This document shows, in pieces, positions 1 through 9,302 of a stretch of 64,000 nt of DNA. Location: the NCBI RefSeq assembly GCF_024362805.1, contig NZ_CP093299.1, positions 3,566,001 through 3,630,000 of the forward strand, in the 5' to 3' direction. The notes below the pieces were generated by a model. It was not told the DNA's origin. It did no database searches and saw nothing but the letters and a program-made list of their open reading frames with translations. The DNA is from Salipaludibacillus sp. LMS25. GTDB lineage: Bacteria > Bacillota > Bacilli > Bacillales > Salisediminibacteriaceae. The translations under genes and the position numbers were made by a program. The stretch's first letter is position 1, and each line of letters starts with the position of its first letter.

Positions 1-286
1 AATCGTATTCTTCTTGATAATCTTTAATAGCTTCCTCCGTGTTGGCATCAAATTCAGAACTCCATTCATCATTGCCCTCAGGTTTTTCAAGAAGTTCGTT
101 TTCTTCTAGAAGCTCTTTCAGTTCCACGACATGCTCGTGGGACTTTCCTTTATATAGTAGTTTTTCACCTAATTCTTGCTCGCCATCAGCTGCTTGAGCC
201 TCTGTGCCCGTAAAGAAAATGGCGCCGGCTGCCACCGCTGAGATGCCCAATCGTTGAAATGATCGGATTTTAGTATTTGGTTTCAT
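1..286 (-). CDS. Secreted peptidoglycan-binding-domain protein, C-terminus outside window
   Basis: Reading from the ATG at 284-286 leftwards gives an uninterrupted 95-codon frame that runs off the window edge. The first ~32 residues are a typical signal peptide: basic start MKPNTKIRSFQR, a hydrophobic stretch, then TEAQA-A. The following segment (LLYKGKSHEHVVELKELL ... FDANTEEAIKDYQ) fits the PG_binding_1 fold, a non-catalytic wall-binding module common in Bacillus cell-wall hydrolases. A strong AAGGAGG lies 10 bases upstream. The catalytic part, if any (for example NlpC/P60, amidase or SleB-like), lies outside the window, so the enzyme type cannot be assigned. Confidence 0.75.
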   Translation of the reverse strand, partial: MKPNTKIRSFQRLGISAVAAGAIFFTGTEAQAADGEQELGEKLLYKGKSHEHVVELKELLEENELLEKPEGNDEWSSEFDANTEEAIKDYQEEYD

Positions 287-443
287 AAGTCGAAAACCTC
301 CTTCATGTGTTTCCTCTTTCAACGATGCCTATCGTATCAGCCCCTGGATAAAGGATCAATGGTTTCGGCTATGATTTAATGATTTGCAAAGGGATTGTCA
401 AGGTCTGAAATGTTCCTGTCATTTATAAGAGAATGTTTCAAGG

Positions 444-865
444 TTATTCATGATTTAACGACAATGCTCGCCACTCATGTTCAAGAATACTCATCTCATA
501 CATTCCCCAATAGGCATTATCCACATTCACGTGATCACGAAAATAGCCTTCTTGAATAAACCCAAACTTTTCGTAAATATATTTTGCCCGTAAGTTTGTA
601 TCAAAAACGCCTAATGAGACTTTATGTAGTTGTAATGTGTTAAAGGCATATGAAAGTACTTTTTTTAATAAAACAGGAGTATACCCATGCCCACGTGCTT
701 CAGGAGCCAGCAATACTTTTCCAATACGGGCAGATCGATGCTGTAGATTCAGTTTTCCTAATGATATATGACCGATAGGAGAAGCAGTAGTTTGAGAGAG
801 GACGGTAAATATGTGGCCTTCCTATAGACCGAATGTTCGTCAGCGTAGCCAACAAGTTTAATCAT
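444..865 (-). pseudogene. GNAT acetyltransferase, frameshifted and internally deleted
   Basis: The C-terminal ~110 residues are a clear GNAT N-acetyltransferase: an acetyl-CoA loop region LLAPEARGHGYTP, then LHKVSLGVFDTNLRAKYIYEKFGF. An upstream ATG (863-865) with a ribosome site starts MIKLVGYADEHSV in another frame. The two parts do not join in one frame, and the expected ~25 residues between them are missing. The GNAT frame itself continues upstream of its first ATG (FTVLSQTTASPIGHISLGK). I read this as a RimJ/RimL-type acetyltransferase gene broken by a small deletion. A sequencing error could explain a frameshift but not the missing residues. Confidence 0.65.
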
Positions 866-1427
866 GTCAGTCACTCCTTGTTTAAGTTTAATTGTATGTG
901 CATAAATTCAATTATACAGGAATTGTTATCCGGAGAAGCTTGTTATGACGAATAAACAGTTTGATTTAAAAAGAAGTATCTTCGGTTAAAAAATGATGGT
1001 GTTTAGTTGATTGAGAAGGGAAATTATTGGTATGATAGACCTTGATATAGTAGGGACTGATGTCGTGTGTGAGGCTTACTGCACGTTTTTGTAATAAAAA
1101 AAACTTCGAATAAATGAAACAATAATCTGAAGGTGAGGGAAAAGAATTTTACTAAAGGTGAAATCAGAGCAAAATGGCAGACTCTAAAAGGGTCTATGTA
1201 TCTCATCTAGGCTAAATTGTAGGTGATTGTAAGAAGGAACGCTCTCTTCACCACTAGACGTGAAGATTAAAAAAGGATGTTCTGCACATGTAATGTACTC
1301 TTACAGTTAAATAGTGATGAGATATCATACATAGGACGAATTGATGCAGTTAGTTACATGATATAGTTTTTAACATATAGTGAACTAATTAATTGGTTAT
1401 GTAATAAATGGTTAAAGGAGACGAGAG
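866..1427. other. Intergenic, no gene recognised
   Basis: About 560 AT-rich bases without a convincing reading frame or repeat. A 60-codon minus-strand frame (1024-1206) has no family resemblance or ribosome site and is treated as chance. The last ~60 bases should hold the map promoter. Confidence 0.5.
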
Positions 1428-2198
1428 ATGATTCAAAGAAAATCGGCACGAGAGATTGAATTGATGAAAGAGGCAGGGAAGCTAGTGGCAAGTATCCACC
1501 GTAAATTAGCAACGCTGATAGAACCAGGTATTACAACCCTTGAATTAGACGCATATGTAGAAAAAACCTTAACACAATTTGAAGCCAAACCGGCTCAAAA
1601 AGGCTATCAAGGCTATAAATTTGCTACGTGCGCCTCGATCAATGATGAGATATGCCATGGTTTTCCAAGAAAAAGTCCTCTGAAAGAAGGAGATGTGGTG
1701 ACAATGGATTTTGTTGTCGATTTTAATGGGGGGCTCGCTGATTCTGCTTGGACTTATACGGTAGGAGAGGTGACGGAGGAAATTAAACAATTGAACAGTG
1801 TGACAGAGGCAGCTTTATACAAAGGGATTGACGTAGCGGTTGCCGGGAATAGAGTAGGCGATATTGGAGCAGCAATCCAAGCTTATGTAGAGCCTTTTGG
1901 TTACGGGATCGTTCGCGATTTTGCCGGACACGGTATCGGTCCAACGATTCATGAAGAGCCTAATATCCCACACTTTGGCTTGCCTGGGAAGGGAAAACGA
2001 TTGAAGGAAGGGATGGTCATAACCATTGAACCTATGATTAATGTAGGTGGATGGCAGTCTAAAATGGATGATAATGGTTGGACTGCTCGTACACGCGACG
2101 GGTCATTGTCAAGTCAGTACGAGCATACCCTTGTTATTACTAATGGAAAACCAATTATTACAACTGATCAGACTCAAGAGGGTCTCTTTGACCTGTAG
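1428..2198 (+). CDS. map: Methionine aminopeptidase, type I (second-copy type)
   Basis: Removes the N-terminal methionine from nascent proteins in the cytoplasm, using two divalent metals. The 256-residue protein is full length and keeps the whole active site: H77 (ICHG), metal ligands D94 and D105 (MDFVVDFNGGLAD), H168 (GHGIG), E201 (TIEP) and E232 (YEHT). AAAGGAG precedes the ATG. The gene is not in the ribosomal-protein/adk/secY context of the housekeeping map. It is monocistronic here and more likely the second map paralogue seen in many bacilli (MapB/YflG-like); the paralogue choice rests on context only. Confidence 0.93.
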   Translation: MIQRKSAREIELMKEAGKLVASIHRKLATLIEPGITTLELDAYVEKTLTQFEAKPAQKGYQGYKFATCASINDEICHGFPRKSPLKEGDVVTMDFVVDFNGGLADSAWTYTVGEVTEEIKQLNSVTEAALYKGIDVAVAGNRVGDIGAAIQAYVEPFGYGIVRDFAGHGIGPTIHEEPNIPHFGLPGKGKRLKEGMVITIEPMINVGGWQSKMDDNGWTARTRDGSLSSQYEHTLVITNGKPIITTDQTQEGLFDL

Positions 2199-2346
2199 AA
2201 CGGTTCGAAAATACGTCAAGTCAAAAAGAAATGTTAGCTAGATACATGGGTGAGTTAGGAAAGGGTTAGACCTGGTAAATAGGCAAGCACCACGTTTTCT
2301 CTCTGAACATAGGCTATAAAGAAACGAAAGGAAAGGAGAGACAAAC

Positions 2347-2763
2347 GTGCATAACCGACAATTGCTTGATTGGTTATTACCGGGTTTTCCTGGATCCCCA
2401 GGGGGGTGGGGGCCAACGTATCCAGGTATTGGCCCGCAGCCCCGTCCCCCATGGCAACCTTATTCACCGTGGACAGGAGGCGCACCAACAGAGGGGCCAC
2501 CACCAGGTCCTCCGCCAGCTGTGCCCCCACCAGCTGCTGTAGGATTAGGAACCCCAGGAACATTTGCTGTTGATCCAGGCGCTTTTCGACGCTGTTTACA
2601 TCGTTATACGTATGTGACATTGAATGATGGACGACGATTTTGGTTTTGGCCCGTATTTATCGGCCGTACTTCCGTAGCTGGTTACCGTTGGCGCCCACGT
2701 CAATTTCGCTGGGTATACATGGGGATTGATACTAATCAGATTAGGTTTTTTCAATGTTCATAG
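2347..2763 (+). CDS. Gly/Pro-rich small protein, function unknown
   Basis: A 138-residue protein starting at GTG after GGAAAGGAGAG. Residues ~12-75 are a low-complexity Gly/Pro stretch (PGFPGSPGGWGP, PPPGPPPAVPPPA). The C-terminal third is a compact aromatic/Arg-rich domain, HRYTYVTLNDGRRFWFWPV...GYRWRPRQFRWVYMGID. The phrase HRY-x-x-VT-x-x-DGR recurs in the protein at 37387-37812, so the two are probably related. Such proteins occur in sporulating bacilli, where a coat or surface role is imaginable but not shown. A GC content above the neighbours comes from the Pro/Gly codons. Confidence 0.7.
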   Translation: MHNRQLLDWLLPGFPGSPGGWGPTYPGIGPQPRPPWQPYSPWTGGAPTEGPPPGPPPAVPPPAAVGLGTPGTFAVDPGAFRRCLHRYTYVTLNDGRRFWFWPVFIGRTSVAGYRWRPRQFRWVYMGIDTNQIRFFQCS

Positions 2764-2769
2764 CCTTCC

Positions 2770-2800
2770 AGTCCCCTCTGATATCATCAGGGGGACTTTT
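2770..2800 (+). terminator. Rho-independent terminator
   Basis: AGTCCCC and GGGGACT arms around a ~17-base middle that also pairs in part (CTGAT/ATCAG), followed by TTTT. It lies 6 bases after the stop of the Gly/Pro-rich gene. Confidence 0.8.
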
Positions 2801-2972
2801 ACATGCAAAGAAGTTATGAGTCATAATTAAACAAAAAGAATAAAATTTCCTCGAGTGAATGAATGTCATAACTGAGTCTCTAATAAAAAAAGAACGCACG
2901 TCAAAAAATGTTTACTAATATCTTATTTGTGGTAAATGACTACGATAACTTTAATTTGTGATGGAGGATAGA

Positions 2973-3836
2973 ATGATGCGGTCAACGTTTATGCAGAAAG
3001 CGGGAGAAAGACTAGTAGAAGAAAAAGATGTCCTTGTGAGAGTGGTAAGGGAGGCATTCTATCAAAAACACGAAGAAGCGAGCCAGGAATTATCTAAAGT
3101 GGAATCCGAAGATTATTTAGCTGAACTTTTACATAGAATTGGACAAACACTTGTAGAGATGAATGAAACGGGAGAGAAAGTCTATATTGAAGAGTGGGCA
3201 AAAAGATTTGGTAAACTAGCTGTGGAGTCAGGAGTGTCCGTTGATAGAGCGATGCTTGTCCTTCCAATCCTGCGTAAAGAAATATACGATTTTATTAGGG
3301 AAGATTTTAAACAAATGAACATGCCTTTGGAAGACTATTTTTATGTCGCAGATGTGATAAATCCGATGTTTGATCAAGTGTTGTACTCATTTACACACAC
3401 GTACGTTGAATACAACGAACAAACATTTAAACAGGCCCAGGAAGAACTAATGGAGCTGTCGGTCCCGGTAGTACCGCTAACAAAAGAAGTAGCCATTTTG
3501 CCGATTATTGGAACGATCGATACTCATCGATCAAAAGAGTTATTGGAAAAATCATTAAATCGTGGTAGAGAATTAGAATTATCTTACTTAATTGTGGATC
3601 TTTCTGGTGTACATGTAATTGATACAGCAATCGCTCATAATTTATTTCAATTGAATGATGCTCTTAAGATTATTGGAGTGACTGCGGTTATTTCGGGACT
3701 TAGGCCTGAACTTGTACAAACAATTGTTAATCTAGGTATTTCATTTAAACATATGCATGTCGTGAGAAACCTCGAACAAGCCTTACAACTCACGGGACTT
3801 AAAATTAGAGAAAACAGCCAGGTATTAAAGATATAA
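2973..3836 (+). CDS. RsbR-like STAS-domain protein (RsbRD type)
   Basis: Likely a stressosome component: RsbR paralogues combine a variable N-terminal sensor domain with a C-terminal STAS domain and feed the sigma-B pathway through RsbT. Residues ~1-150 are all-helical, like the RsbRD/globin-like N-terminal domain. Residues ~165-275 are STAS (VVPLTKEVAILPIIGTID, LIVDLSGVHVIDTAIA, AVISGLRPELVQTIVNLG). The DLSGV..IDT segment carries the phosphorylatable Ser/Thr region. I start at the ATG at 2973 because GGAGG (2963-2967) is correctly spaced for it; a GTG 15 bases upstream lies before that site. It stands alone, as rsbR paralogues often do. Confidence 0.85.
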   Translation: MMRSTFMQKAGERLVEEKDVLVRVVREAFYQKHEEASQELSKVESEDYLAELLHRIGQTLVEMNETGEKVYIEEWAKRFGKLAVESGVSVDRAMLVLPILRKEIYDFIREDFKQMNMPLEDYFYVADVINPMFDQVLYSFTHTYVEYNEQTFKQAQEELMELSVPVVPLTKEVAILPIIGTIDTHRSKELLEKSLNRGRELELSYLIVDLSGVHVIDTAIAHNLFQLNDALKIIGVTAVISGLRPELVQTIVNLGISFKHMHVVRNLEQALQLTGLKIRENSQVLKI

Positions 3837-3936
3837 TATTATTTTACTATAAAAATTAGTGCTTTAGTGTTGCTTCTTTATCTTCTCCTCAAAGCCAGAC
3901 ATGTATGGGATAATTATCGCCAGGAGGTGTTGAAAA

Positions 3937-4602
3937 ATGATGAAAAAAATTATTCCATCATTGTTAGCTTTAGGTTTAGTATGCCCACTATTTGCTTCAG
4001 CGACTGAAGCACAATCGTTTCATCGTGTGGAGTCAGGGGAGACACTTTGGAGTATTTCAGAAAGCTATGATGTTTCTCTTTCTGAATTAGTAGAAGAAAA
4101 TGACCTATTTAAACAGTTTACTATTCAGGTAGGACAGGAGCTCGCAATTCCTAGTAGTTCTCAACATACTAGCGCTCACTCAGCAGGGGAGGTAGTACAA
4201 GGTACTGATAGCAGCTTGTCTGAATTTGAACAAGAGGTTATACGCCTCACAAACGAAGAAAGAGAAAGCAGAGATCTAGAACCACTAGACATTGCAGAAG
4301 ATGTTTCAGAGGTTGCTAGAGTTAAATCTGAGGATATGAGAGATGACAATTATTTTTCACATACGAGTCCAACTTACGGAAGTCCTTTTGATATGCTAAG
4401 AAGCTTTGATATTTCTTACAGAAGTGCTGGAGAGAATATTGCAGCTGGACAAGCTACACCAGAGCAAGTAGTGAATTCTTGGATGAATTCACCGGGGCAC
4501 CGAGCAAATATTCTTAATAGTGGTTACACTCACATCGGCATCGGTTATGCTGAAGGCGGCTCTTATCGTCACTACTGGACACAAATGTTTATTAGTCGAT
4601 AA
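3937..4602 (+). CDS. Secreted LysM-CAP (SCP/YkwD-like) protein
   Basis: A 221-residue exported protein. A signal peptide covers ~1-26 (MMKKIIPSLLALGLVCPLFASATEAQ). One LysM domain follows (~28-72: HRVESGETLWSISESYDVSLSELVEENDL...IQVGQELAIP), then a Ser-rich linker, then a CAP domain from ~97 to the end. CAP signatures are present: FSHTSPTYGSPFDML, AGENIAAGQATPEQVVNSWMNSPGHRANILNSGYTHIGIG and HYWTQMF. LysM binds peptidoglycan. Bacterial CAP proteins such as YkwD are implicated in spore germination or the cell wall, but the activity is unknown. The start follows GGAGGTGTTGAAAA. Confidence 0.9.
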   Translation: MMKKIIPSLLALGLVCPLFASATEAQSFHRVESGETLWSISESYDVSLSELVEENDLFKQFTIQVGQELAIPSSSQHTSAHSAGEVVQGTDSSLSEFEQEVIRLTNEERESRDLEPLDIAEDVSEVARVKSEDMRDDNYFSHTSPTYGSPFDMLRSFDISYRSAGENIAAGQATPEQVVNSWMNSPGHRANILNSGYTHIGIGYAEGGSYRHYWTQMFISR

Positions 4603-5028
4603 TGAGATGGGAGGCTGTTCCGAAAAGTCATAATCAACTGACTTTTGAGGGACTCCTCTCTTTATTTAGTTAAATCTTTTTCCCCTTTTAACGTACTTCC
4701 GAAAGAAGCCCCCCTCTTCAAGCGTGTGAAAGGCGTAGCCCAACGGTAATGATGATATGTGGTGAGAGTAGTTCACCCATTCTTACATAGTGTTAATGTC
4801 TTCTTTGTTTTTTCGTTCTAGAAACTAACCCAAGTTCTAATTTCAGCGGAATAGTCACACATTCTGCTTATGTAACGCAGAAGCAGCTAACGATTCATAT
4901 TTCTAGAGAAAATGAAGTATTCCTCACAAAAGGGGTTTACAGAGACTCGAGTAAGTTTATTGGGAAGTTAAAAAAGAGCGAGCATATCAGGTGTGTCATT
5001 TAGAGAATGACGCTTTATACTCAATGAC
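4603..5028. other. Intergenic with hairpin, no gene recognised
   Basis: A perfect 8-base inverted repeat (AAAAGTCA ... TGACTTTT, 4623-4646) follows the LysM-CAP gene and may end its transcript; it is AT-rich and lacks a clear T-run beyond its own arm. The rest (4650-5028) holds no convincing frame. Its mixed composition could mark a decayed insertion sequence, but no transposase motif was found. Confidence 0.4.
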
Positions 5029-6057
5029 TTACGTAAAATAATCGACGTGAGCCTCTGGGAAAAATCGCTCTTGATACTCATGGAGTGTCTTCTTTATATC
5101 GTCTTGCTCTTCTTGTTGATAGACATACTTACCGATCCCATATTTGCCCCATTTGTATTTACGTTTTTCTTCATCTAGCTCAAGTTTAGTCATTGGATAA
5201 TTTTTTTGAATCACACGTTTAGCTGGTTTCGTGAAACGGTGTTGGATTAGTTCAAACGTCATGTTGTCACGAATGTCATCAGGTAATTGGCGATCTAATT
5301 TTTCGAACATAGTGAAATAACCTTCTTTCCACCCTTCGTGCAAATAGATCGGAGCTATGATGAAACCTAATGGATAGCCAGCTTTAGCTACTTTAACAGC
5401 GGCATTAATACGTTCGTCTAAAGGGGAAGTGCCTTGTTCAAAATGTTTAATGACATAGTCAGCATTGATACTAAACCGAAAACGGGTTTTTCCTTGATGG
5501 TTAGCGTCTAATAAATGATCTACATGATGAAATTTTGTGACAAACCTTAGTTTTCCGTGCTTTGTTTTTGCGAAGAACTCGATAGCGTGTTTCAATGAGT
5601 GGGTTAAGTGATCAATACCGACAATATCTGATGTACATGCTGCTTCAAACCTCGTTTCCTCAGGGGCACGCTCGTTCATATAAGCGTCAGCCGCCTCAAA
5701 AATTTCGTCTGTGTTCACATAGGTACGAATATATGGCTTGCTCCCCATTGTTGTTTGTAAATAACAATATTGGCAATGTCCCATACAGCCGGTGGCAAGA
5801 GGAATAGCATATTCTGCTGACGGTTTTGAAGTATCAAATTTTAAGGTTTTTCGTACACCGATCACAAGCGTAGATTTTGCATTCCGGTATGTTTGTAAGT
5901 GATTTTTTCCTGGAATATTACGGACTTGGTTATGTGAAGTCGTTGTACGAATTTCAATGCCCATATCAGTAAATTTTCGTTTTAATTCCATTCCTAAAGG
6001 ATACTCCAATGCTCGCGGTTCAATATAGACTAACTGAGGAACGAAAGGCTTTATCAT
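5029..6057 (-). CDS. splB: Spore photoproduct lyase
   Basis: A radical-SAM DNA repair enzyme that reverts the spore photoproduct (5-thyminyl-5,6-dihydrothymine) to two thymines during germination. The 342 residues match the normal length. The CX3CX2C cluster is C91, C95, C98 (TGCMGHCQYCYL), and the conserved hydrogen-donor cysteine is C141 (EAACTSDIVG), the same numbers as in B. subtilis SplB. Its start codon shares one base with the stop of splA, so translation is coupled. The operon is expected to be expressed in the forespore under sigma-G; I did not locate the promoter with confidence. Confidence 0.97.
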   Translation of the reverse strand: MIKPFVPQLVYIEPRALEYPLGMELKRKFTDMGIEIRTTTSHNQVRNIPGKNHLQTYRNAKSTLVIGVRKTLKFDTSKPSAEYAIPLATGCMGHCQYCYLQTTMGSKPYIRTYVNTDEIFEAADAYMNERAPEETRFEAACTSDIVGIDHLTHSLKHAIEFFAKTKHGKLRFVTKFHHVDHLLDANHQGKTRFRFSINADYVIKHFEQGTSPLDERINAAVKVAKAGYPLGFIIAPIYLHEGWKEGYFTMFEKLDRQLPDDIRDNMTFELIQHRFTKPAKRVIQKNYPMTKLELDEEKRKYKWGKYGIGKYVYQQEEQDDIKKTLHEYQERFFPEAHVDYFT

Positions 6058-6332
6058 TATTCGTAGACCTCCTGAATCGGATCCTCATTACTATGTGAAT
6101 AATCAGAGTTGAAAAAGGCATCATAGGCTTGTTCTGCTTCTTCATAACTTGTATACAGAGCAAACTCATCTGATAATGGATAATATTCTTCGCGAAAAAA
6201 AAGAGCTAACTGCCCAGGAGAATACGGATTATCTACAACGTGTGCTTCTTGAATATGCGCGACAGATTGTGTATGGGGGTTTCGCTGAATGACAAACACG
6301 TTGTCACCAGAATGTAACTCACTGATGTTCAT
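6057..6332 (-). CDS. splA: SplA, regulator of the spl operon
   Basis: A 91-residue homologue of B. subtilis SplA, a TRAP-like small protein that negatively affects expression of splB. Recognisable family text: GDNVFVIQRNPHTQSVAHIQEAHVVDNP, LALFFREEYYPLSDEFALY and EEAEQAYDAFF. It is about 10 residues longer than the usual form because of an acidic C-terminal tail (HSNEDPIQEVYE). It is the first gene of splA-splB and begins after GAGGAGGAGTTCCAT. Confidence 0.93.
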   Translation of the reverse strand: MNISELHSGDNVFVIQRNPHTQSVAHIQEAHVVDNPYSPGQLALFFREEYYPLSDEFALYTSYEEAEQAYDAFFNSDYSHSNEDPIQEVYE

Positions 6333-7112
6333 ATGGAACTCCTCCTCTTATTAAAGTGCTTATAGATACTAGGTTGCTGCCGCCGCTTGTCTTCTATTCA
6401 TGGTGAAGAATAAAAACATGTGACAATGTATTAAGAAGTTGGGTACACCTGTATTAACCTTGACCTAGTTTCATAAGCACACCTTTAGTACGAGAGGTGG
6501 CTCAAAAGAAGGAGGTGCTTCACTACCATTCTCCCTGCCAACTTCATGAAGGAATTCACCATCTTCATCATAATGTGTCACAGACGTTTGCTCATTCACT
6601 TTCCGATCAAAATGAACTCATCGAGACAACATGTTGAACTCACAAAAATGGGAATGGTTATTTGAGGTGGAGGCAAGAACAGGTTTTATCTTAGTAGAAG
6701 TAACCCTTAAGCAAATAGAAAAAAAACGATTTCATACGCAGGAAAGGGTAGTTGAAATCCTCTGGCATAGCCAGTTAGTTTATCCCACTCTTAAGGGGCA
6801 GTAAAACCCCCACCTCAAAACTTAAGAAGGTCGAAAGTTAAGGTGGGGGATAAACTGCCCCTAAAGGTCCCATAAGTCCAAACGAACAATCAGTGGGGGA
6901 TGAAGTAAAACGCCCACTGATTGAAGCTTTGCTTTATCCGCCTGAGGAAAGCATGCCTCCATCCCGTTAGCGGTCCACCGCTGTCCTCTTTCTTTAAGAG
7001 GTTATTCGGGCTTATGACGTTCTTGAACAAGGGGGAAAGGGAGGGAACAGTTGTAGACTTAAAAAACCCCTCTATCGATTTGATAGAAAGGCCAATTTTA
7101 ACTTATATAGGA
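6333..7112. other. Intergenic between divergent splAB and convergent phasin gene: repeat A1 and a coding remnant
   Basis: Holds repeat A1 (6779-6937). On the minus strand, 6617 down to 6471 is an open frame without a good start: HFDRKVNEQTSVTHYDEDG, EFLHEVGRENGSEAPPSFEP. It reads like real protein rather than chance and may be a gene fragment; I do not recognise the family. The rest (6940-7110) has no convincing gene. Confidence 0.4.
6779..6937 (+). repeat. Family A repeat, copy A1 (159 bp)
   Basis: Starts TTTATCCCACTC and ends GCTTTAT. It contains a long stem (GGGGCAGT...CCCCCACCT pairing with AGGTGGGGG...ACTGCCCC) and a second hairpin near the right end (AATCAGTGGG / CCCACTGATT). The copy is complete, with minor changes such as CGCCCAC in the right arm. 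Confidence 0.9.
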
Positions 7113-7442
7113 CTAAACTTCATCTTCAGTATTCTTTTGGATTTCTAAAGCAGCTAGCTTTCGTTCTAAGTCATTAACTTGATGACGCAAGCTTTCAAAA
7201 TCATCCCGGGACACCATATTTAAGTCTTCCATCACTGAGCGCATTTTATCTTTCGTTCTGTTACTCCATTGCTCTTCTGTTTCTTCTCCTTTTTTTAATA
7301 GAGACTGGTATAAGTCATCGGCTTCTTGTGGTGTTACTTTTCCTTTTTCGAGAAGTTGATCAATATACTTTTCTACTTTTTCCTTACTTGACACAGCTGC
7401 ACCTAAACCTAAGAGAAATCCTGTTTTAAGTAAATTATTCAT
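7113..7442 (-). CDS. Phasin-like coiled-coil protein, partner of UbiB kinase
   Basis: A 109-residue helical protein with a short hydrophobic N-terminus (NNLLKTGFLLGLGAAVSS), then charged coiled coil. Its C-terminal heptads (DDFESLRHQVNDLERKLAALE) resemble phasin / PHA-granule-associated proteins and the polyhydroxyalkanoate-synthesis regulators annotated beside AarF kinases in bacilli. It lies 33 bases downstream of the UbiB-like kinase on the same strand, so it is co-transcribed. No PHA synthase is in the window, so a granule role is unsupported; a membrane or lipid-droplet partner of the kinase is equally possible. Confidence 0.75.
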   Translation of the reverse strand: MNNLLKTGFLLGLGAAVSSKEKVEKYIDQLLEKGKVTPQEADDLYQSLLKKGEETEEQWSNRTKDKMRSVMEDLNMVSRDDFESLRHQVNDLERKLAALEIQKNTEDEV

Positions 7443-7475
7443 GTTAAACCCTCCTATAATTAATTTAATTTAGAA

Positions 7476-9128
7476 CTAGCCCTTATGTGACTGTTTCATG
7501 TTGTTAACCCACCGTTTGTGAAGGAACGTGGTAATAAGACATAGAGTAAAAGTAAGCCCGGTGAGCGGAAGTGTCATAAACTGTAGTTGGTTGTTCCCTA
7601 TAATAATCGAAATAAAATAAAAAGCAAGTGTTACTAGTAAAGACACATAAGCCATCACCATCATAAATAAGTAACGATGATGATCGAAGCGTTGGTATTG
7701 AAGGAGTTCTTCAGAGCGTCGTTTGAATTCTGGTCCATTAAGAAGCCATTCATTTAAGTTACGAGGCAGGGCGAATAAAGGTTTCACAGACTCTTTTATA
7801 AAATGCCATTTTATATTCCCTGAACGCTCTTCATCCTTATCAAGCCATTCACGTACCACCGGTTTTCCAAGAGCCATGAAATCGATGTGAGGATCGATAA
7901 TTGTTAACACGCCTAATCCTATAGAGGCAGCTCTACCTAAAAAGGCAAACTCTGCAGGTAATTGAATAGGCTGATCACGAACAATCTGTTTTAAATCTTG
8001 AAAAATATCTTCCACCAGCTTTTCGTCTAGCTGATGAATCTTTTTTTCAATATACATATCACTATACGTTTTTAATAATGTTTGAAGCTTATGTTTGTTG
8101 GCATGAGGCAATAAGAAGCCTAGCTCCTTAAGTTGCGTGATAACAAGCTCGTAATCATCCAAAATGAACCCTTGAATCATCTGACGAATATGTTGAGCAT
8201 CCTCTTTAGAAATTTCTCCAACCATACCAAAATCAATAATCACTATCGTCCCTTTTGACGTGATGAGAATATTACCTTGGTGAGGGTCTGCATGAAACAT
8301 ACCATAATCAAATAGCTGATCAACAAAAAATTGAAACAACTTACGTGCAGCTACTTTTCTGTTAATGTTATGTTTGTTAAGAAAAGGAATATCTGTTACT
8401 TTTCGTCCTTCAATCCATTCCATCACAAGTACTTTCCCTGTACTATACTCTTCGTAAAATTGAGGAATGTAATAATCGGTACTATCGTGGAAACGACGTT
8501 GAAAGTATTGGCCATTTTTTAATTCTTTATAATAGTTGAGTTCATTCCCTATGATGGAAACAACTTCTTGATACAATGCGTCTGTATTTAGTTCTTTGCC
8601 TAGAATTGTGAATTTCCTTGTAATCCATAAAACAATTCTTAAAGCTTTAAAATCTGTGTGGATTATTTTAGAGATATTGTGCCGTTGGATTTTAATGGCC
8701 ACATCTTGTCCGTTTAGTAACGTGCCTTTATAAACTTCGCCAATGGAAGCGGAGGCTACTGGTTTGTCACTTATATACGATAAATGACTGTCAAGACTTT
8801 GTCCCCATTCTTTCTCAAGAATTTTTTTGGATATGTCCGTTGGGACTGGGGGCACCTTATCAATTAAATCAGCTAGTTCCTTTATAAAAACATCTGGCAT
8901 AATGTCCGCACGGGTGCTGAGAAATTGTCCTACCTTAATCATTAAGCCTTCTAATTTTAGGGCATTCTCACGATATTCCACAGCTTGTTTTTTTAACAAA
9001 GCTTCCCATCTGACATGTGTAGTTGTATCCCATGTTTTATGTTTCTTATGGAAAAAATAAAGCTGTAACACAAATTTAAGAAACATCGTGACGATAACAG
9101 TAATTCGATAAAGTGAAAAATTTTTCAA
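7476..9128 (-). CDS. ABC1/UbiB/AarF-family atypical kinase
   Basis: A 550-residue member of the UbiB/ADCK family, ATP-binding membrane proteins linked to isoprenoid-quinone metabolism. Family signatures are in order: KxGQ (LMIKVGQFLSTRADIMPD), the Ala-rich loop (VASASIGEVYKGTL), the ATP-binding lysine (VAIKIQRH), catalytic HADPHQGNILI and metal-binding IDFGMVG. Two hydrophobic helices at the C-terminus (~490-540) anchor it in the membrane. The start is TTG, preceded by GAGGCGG; an N-terminal hydrophobic stretch follows. It heads an operon with the phasin-like gene. The substrate is unknown; quinone (menaquinone) biosynthesis is the family expectation. Confidence 0.9.
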   Translation of the reverse strand: MKNFSLYRITVIVTMFLKFVLQLYFFHKKHKTWDTTTHVRWEALLKKQAVEYRENALKLEGLMIKVGQFLSTRADIMPDVFIKELADLIDKVPPVPTDISKKILEKEWGQSLDSHLSYISDKPVASASIGEVYKGTLLNGQDVAIKIQRHNISKIIHTDFKALRIVLWITRKFTILGKELNTDALYQEVVSIIGNELNYYKELKNGQYFQRRFHDSTDYYIPQFYEEYSTGKVLVMEWIEGRKVTDIPFLNKHNINRKVAARKLFQFFVDQLFDYGMFHADPHQGNILITSKGTIVIIDFGMVGEISKEDAQHIRQMIQGFILDDYELVITQLKELGFLLPHANKHKLQTLLKTYSDMYIEKKIHQLDEKLVEDIFQDLKQIVRDQPIQLPAEFAFLGRAASIGLGVLTIIDPHIDFMALGKPVVREWLDKDEERSGNIKWHFIKESVKPLFALPRNLNEWLLNGPEFKRRSEELLQYQRFDHHRYLFMMVMAYVSLLVTLAFYFISIIIGNNQLQFMTLPLTGLTFTLCLITTFLHKRWVNNMKQSHKG

Positions 9129-9302
9129 GTTGGCCGCCTCACTTTGACTACGTGACTTGTCTTAGTTATATCATAGGTCATTAACCATTATATACCCTTA
9201 AGGAGAAAAATGTATGTCAACAGACTTGCGAACAAACATTTGACTAATAAACAAACATTTGTTTTAATTAAAGTATTAAAAAAATTGAAAGGAGGGATCG
9301 TA

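Noticed and set aside
1024..1206. 60-codon minus-strand frame MRYIDPFRVCHFALISPLVK
   Set aside because: No ribosome site, no family resemblance, low-complexity hydrophobic and basic composition; lies in AT-rich intergenic DNA.
6921..7148. 75-codon plus-strand frame before the phasin-like gene
   Set aside because: It starts inside repeat A1 and runs into the opposite-strand phasin-like gene; no ribosome site.
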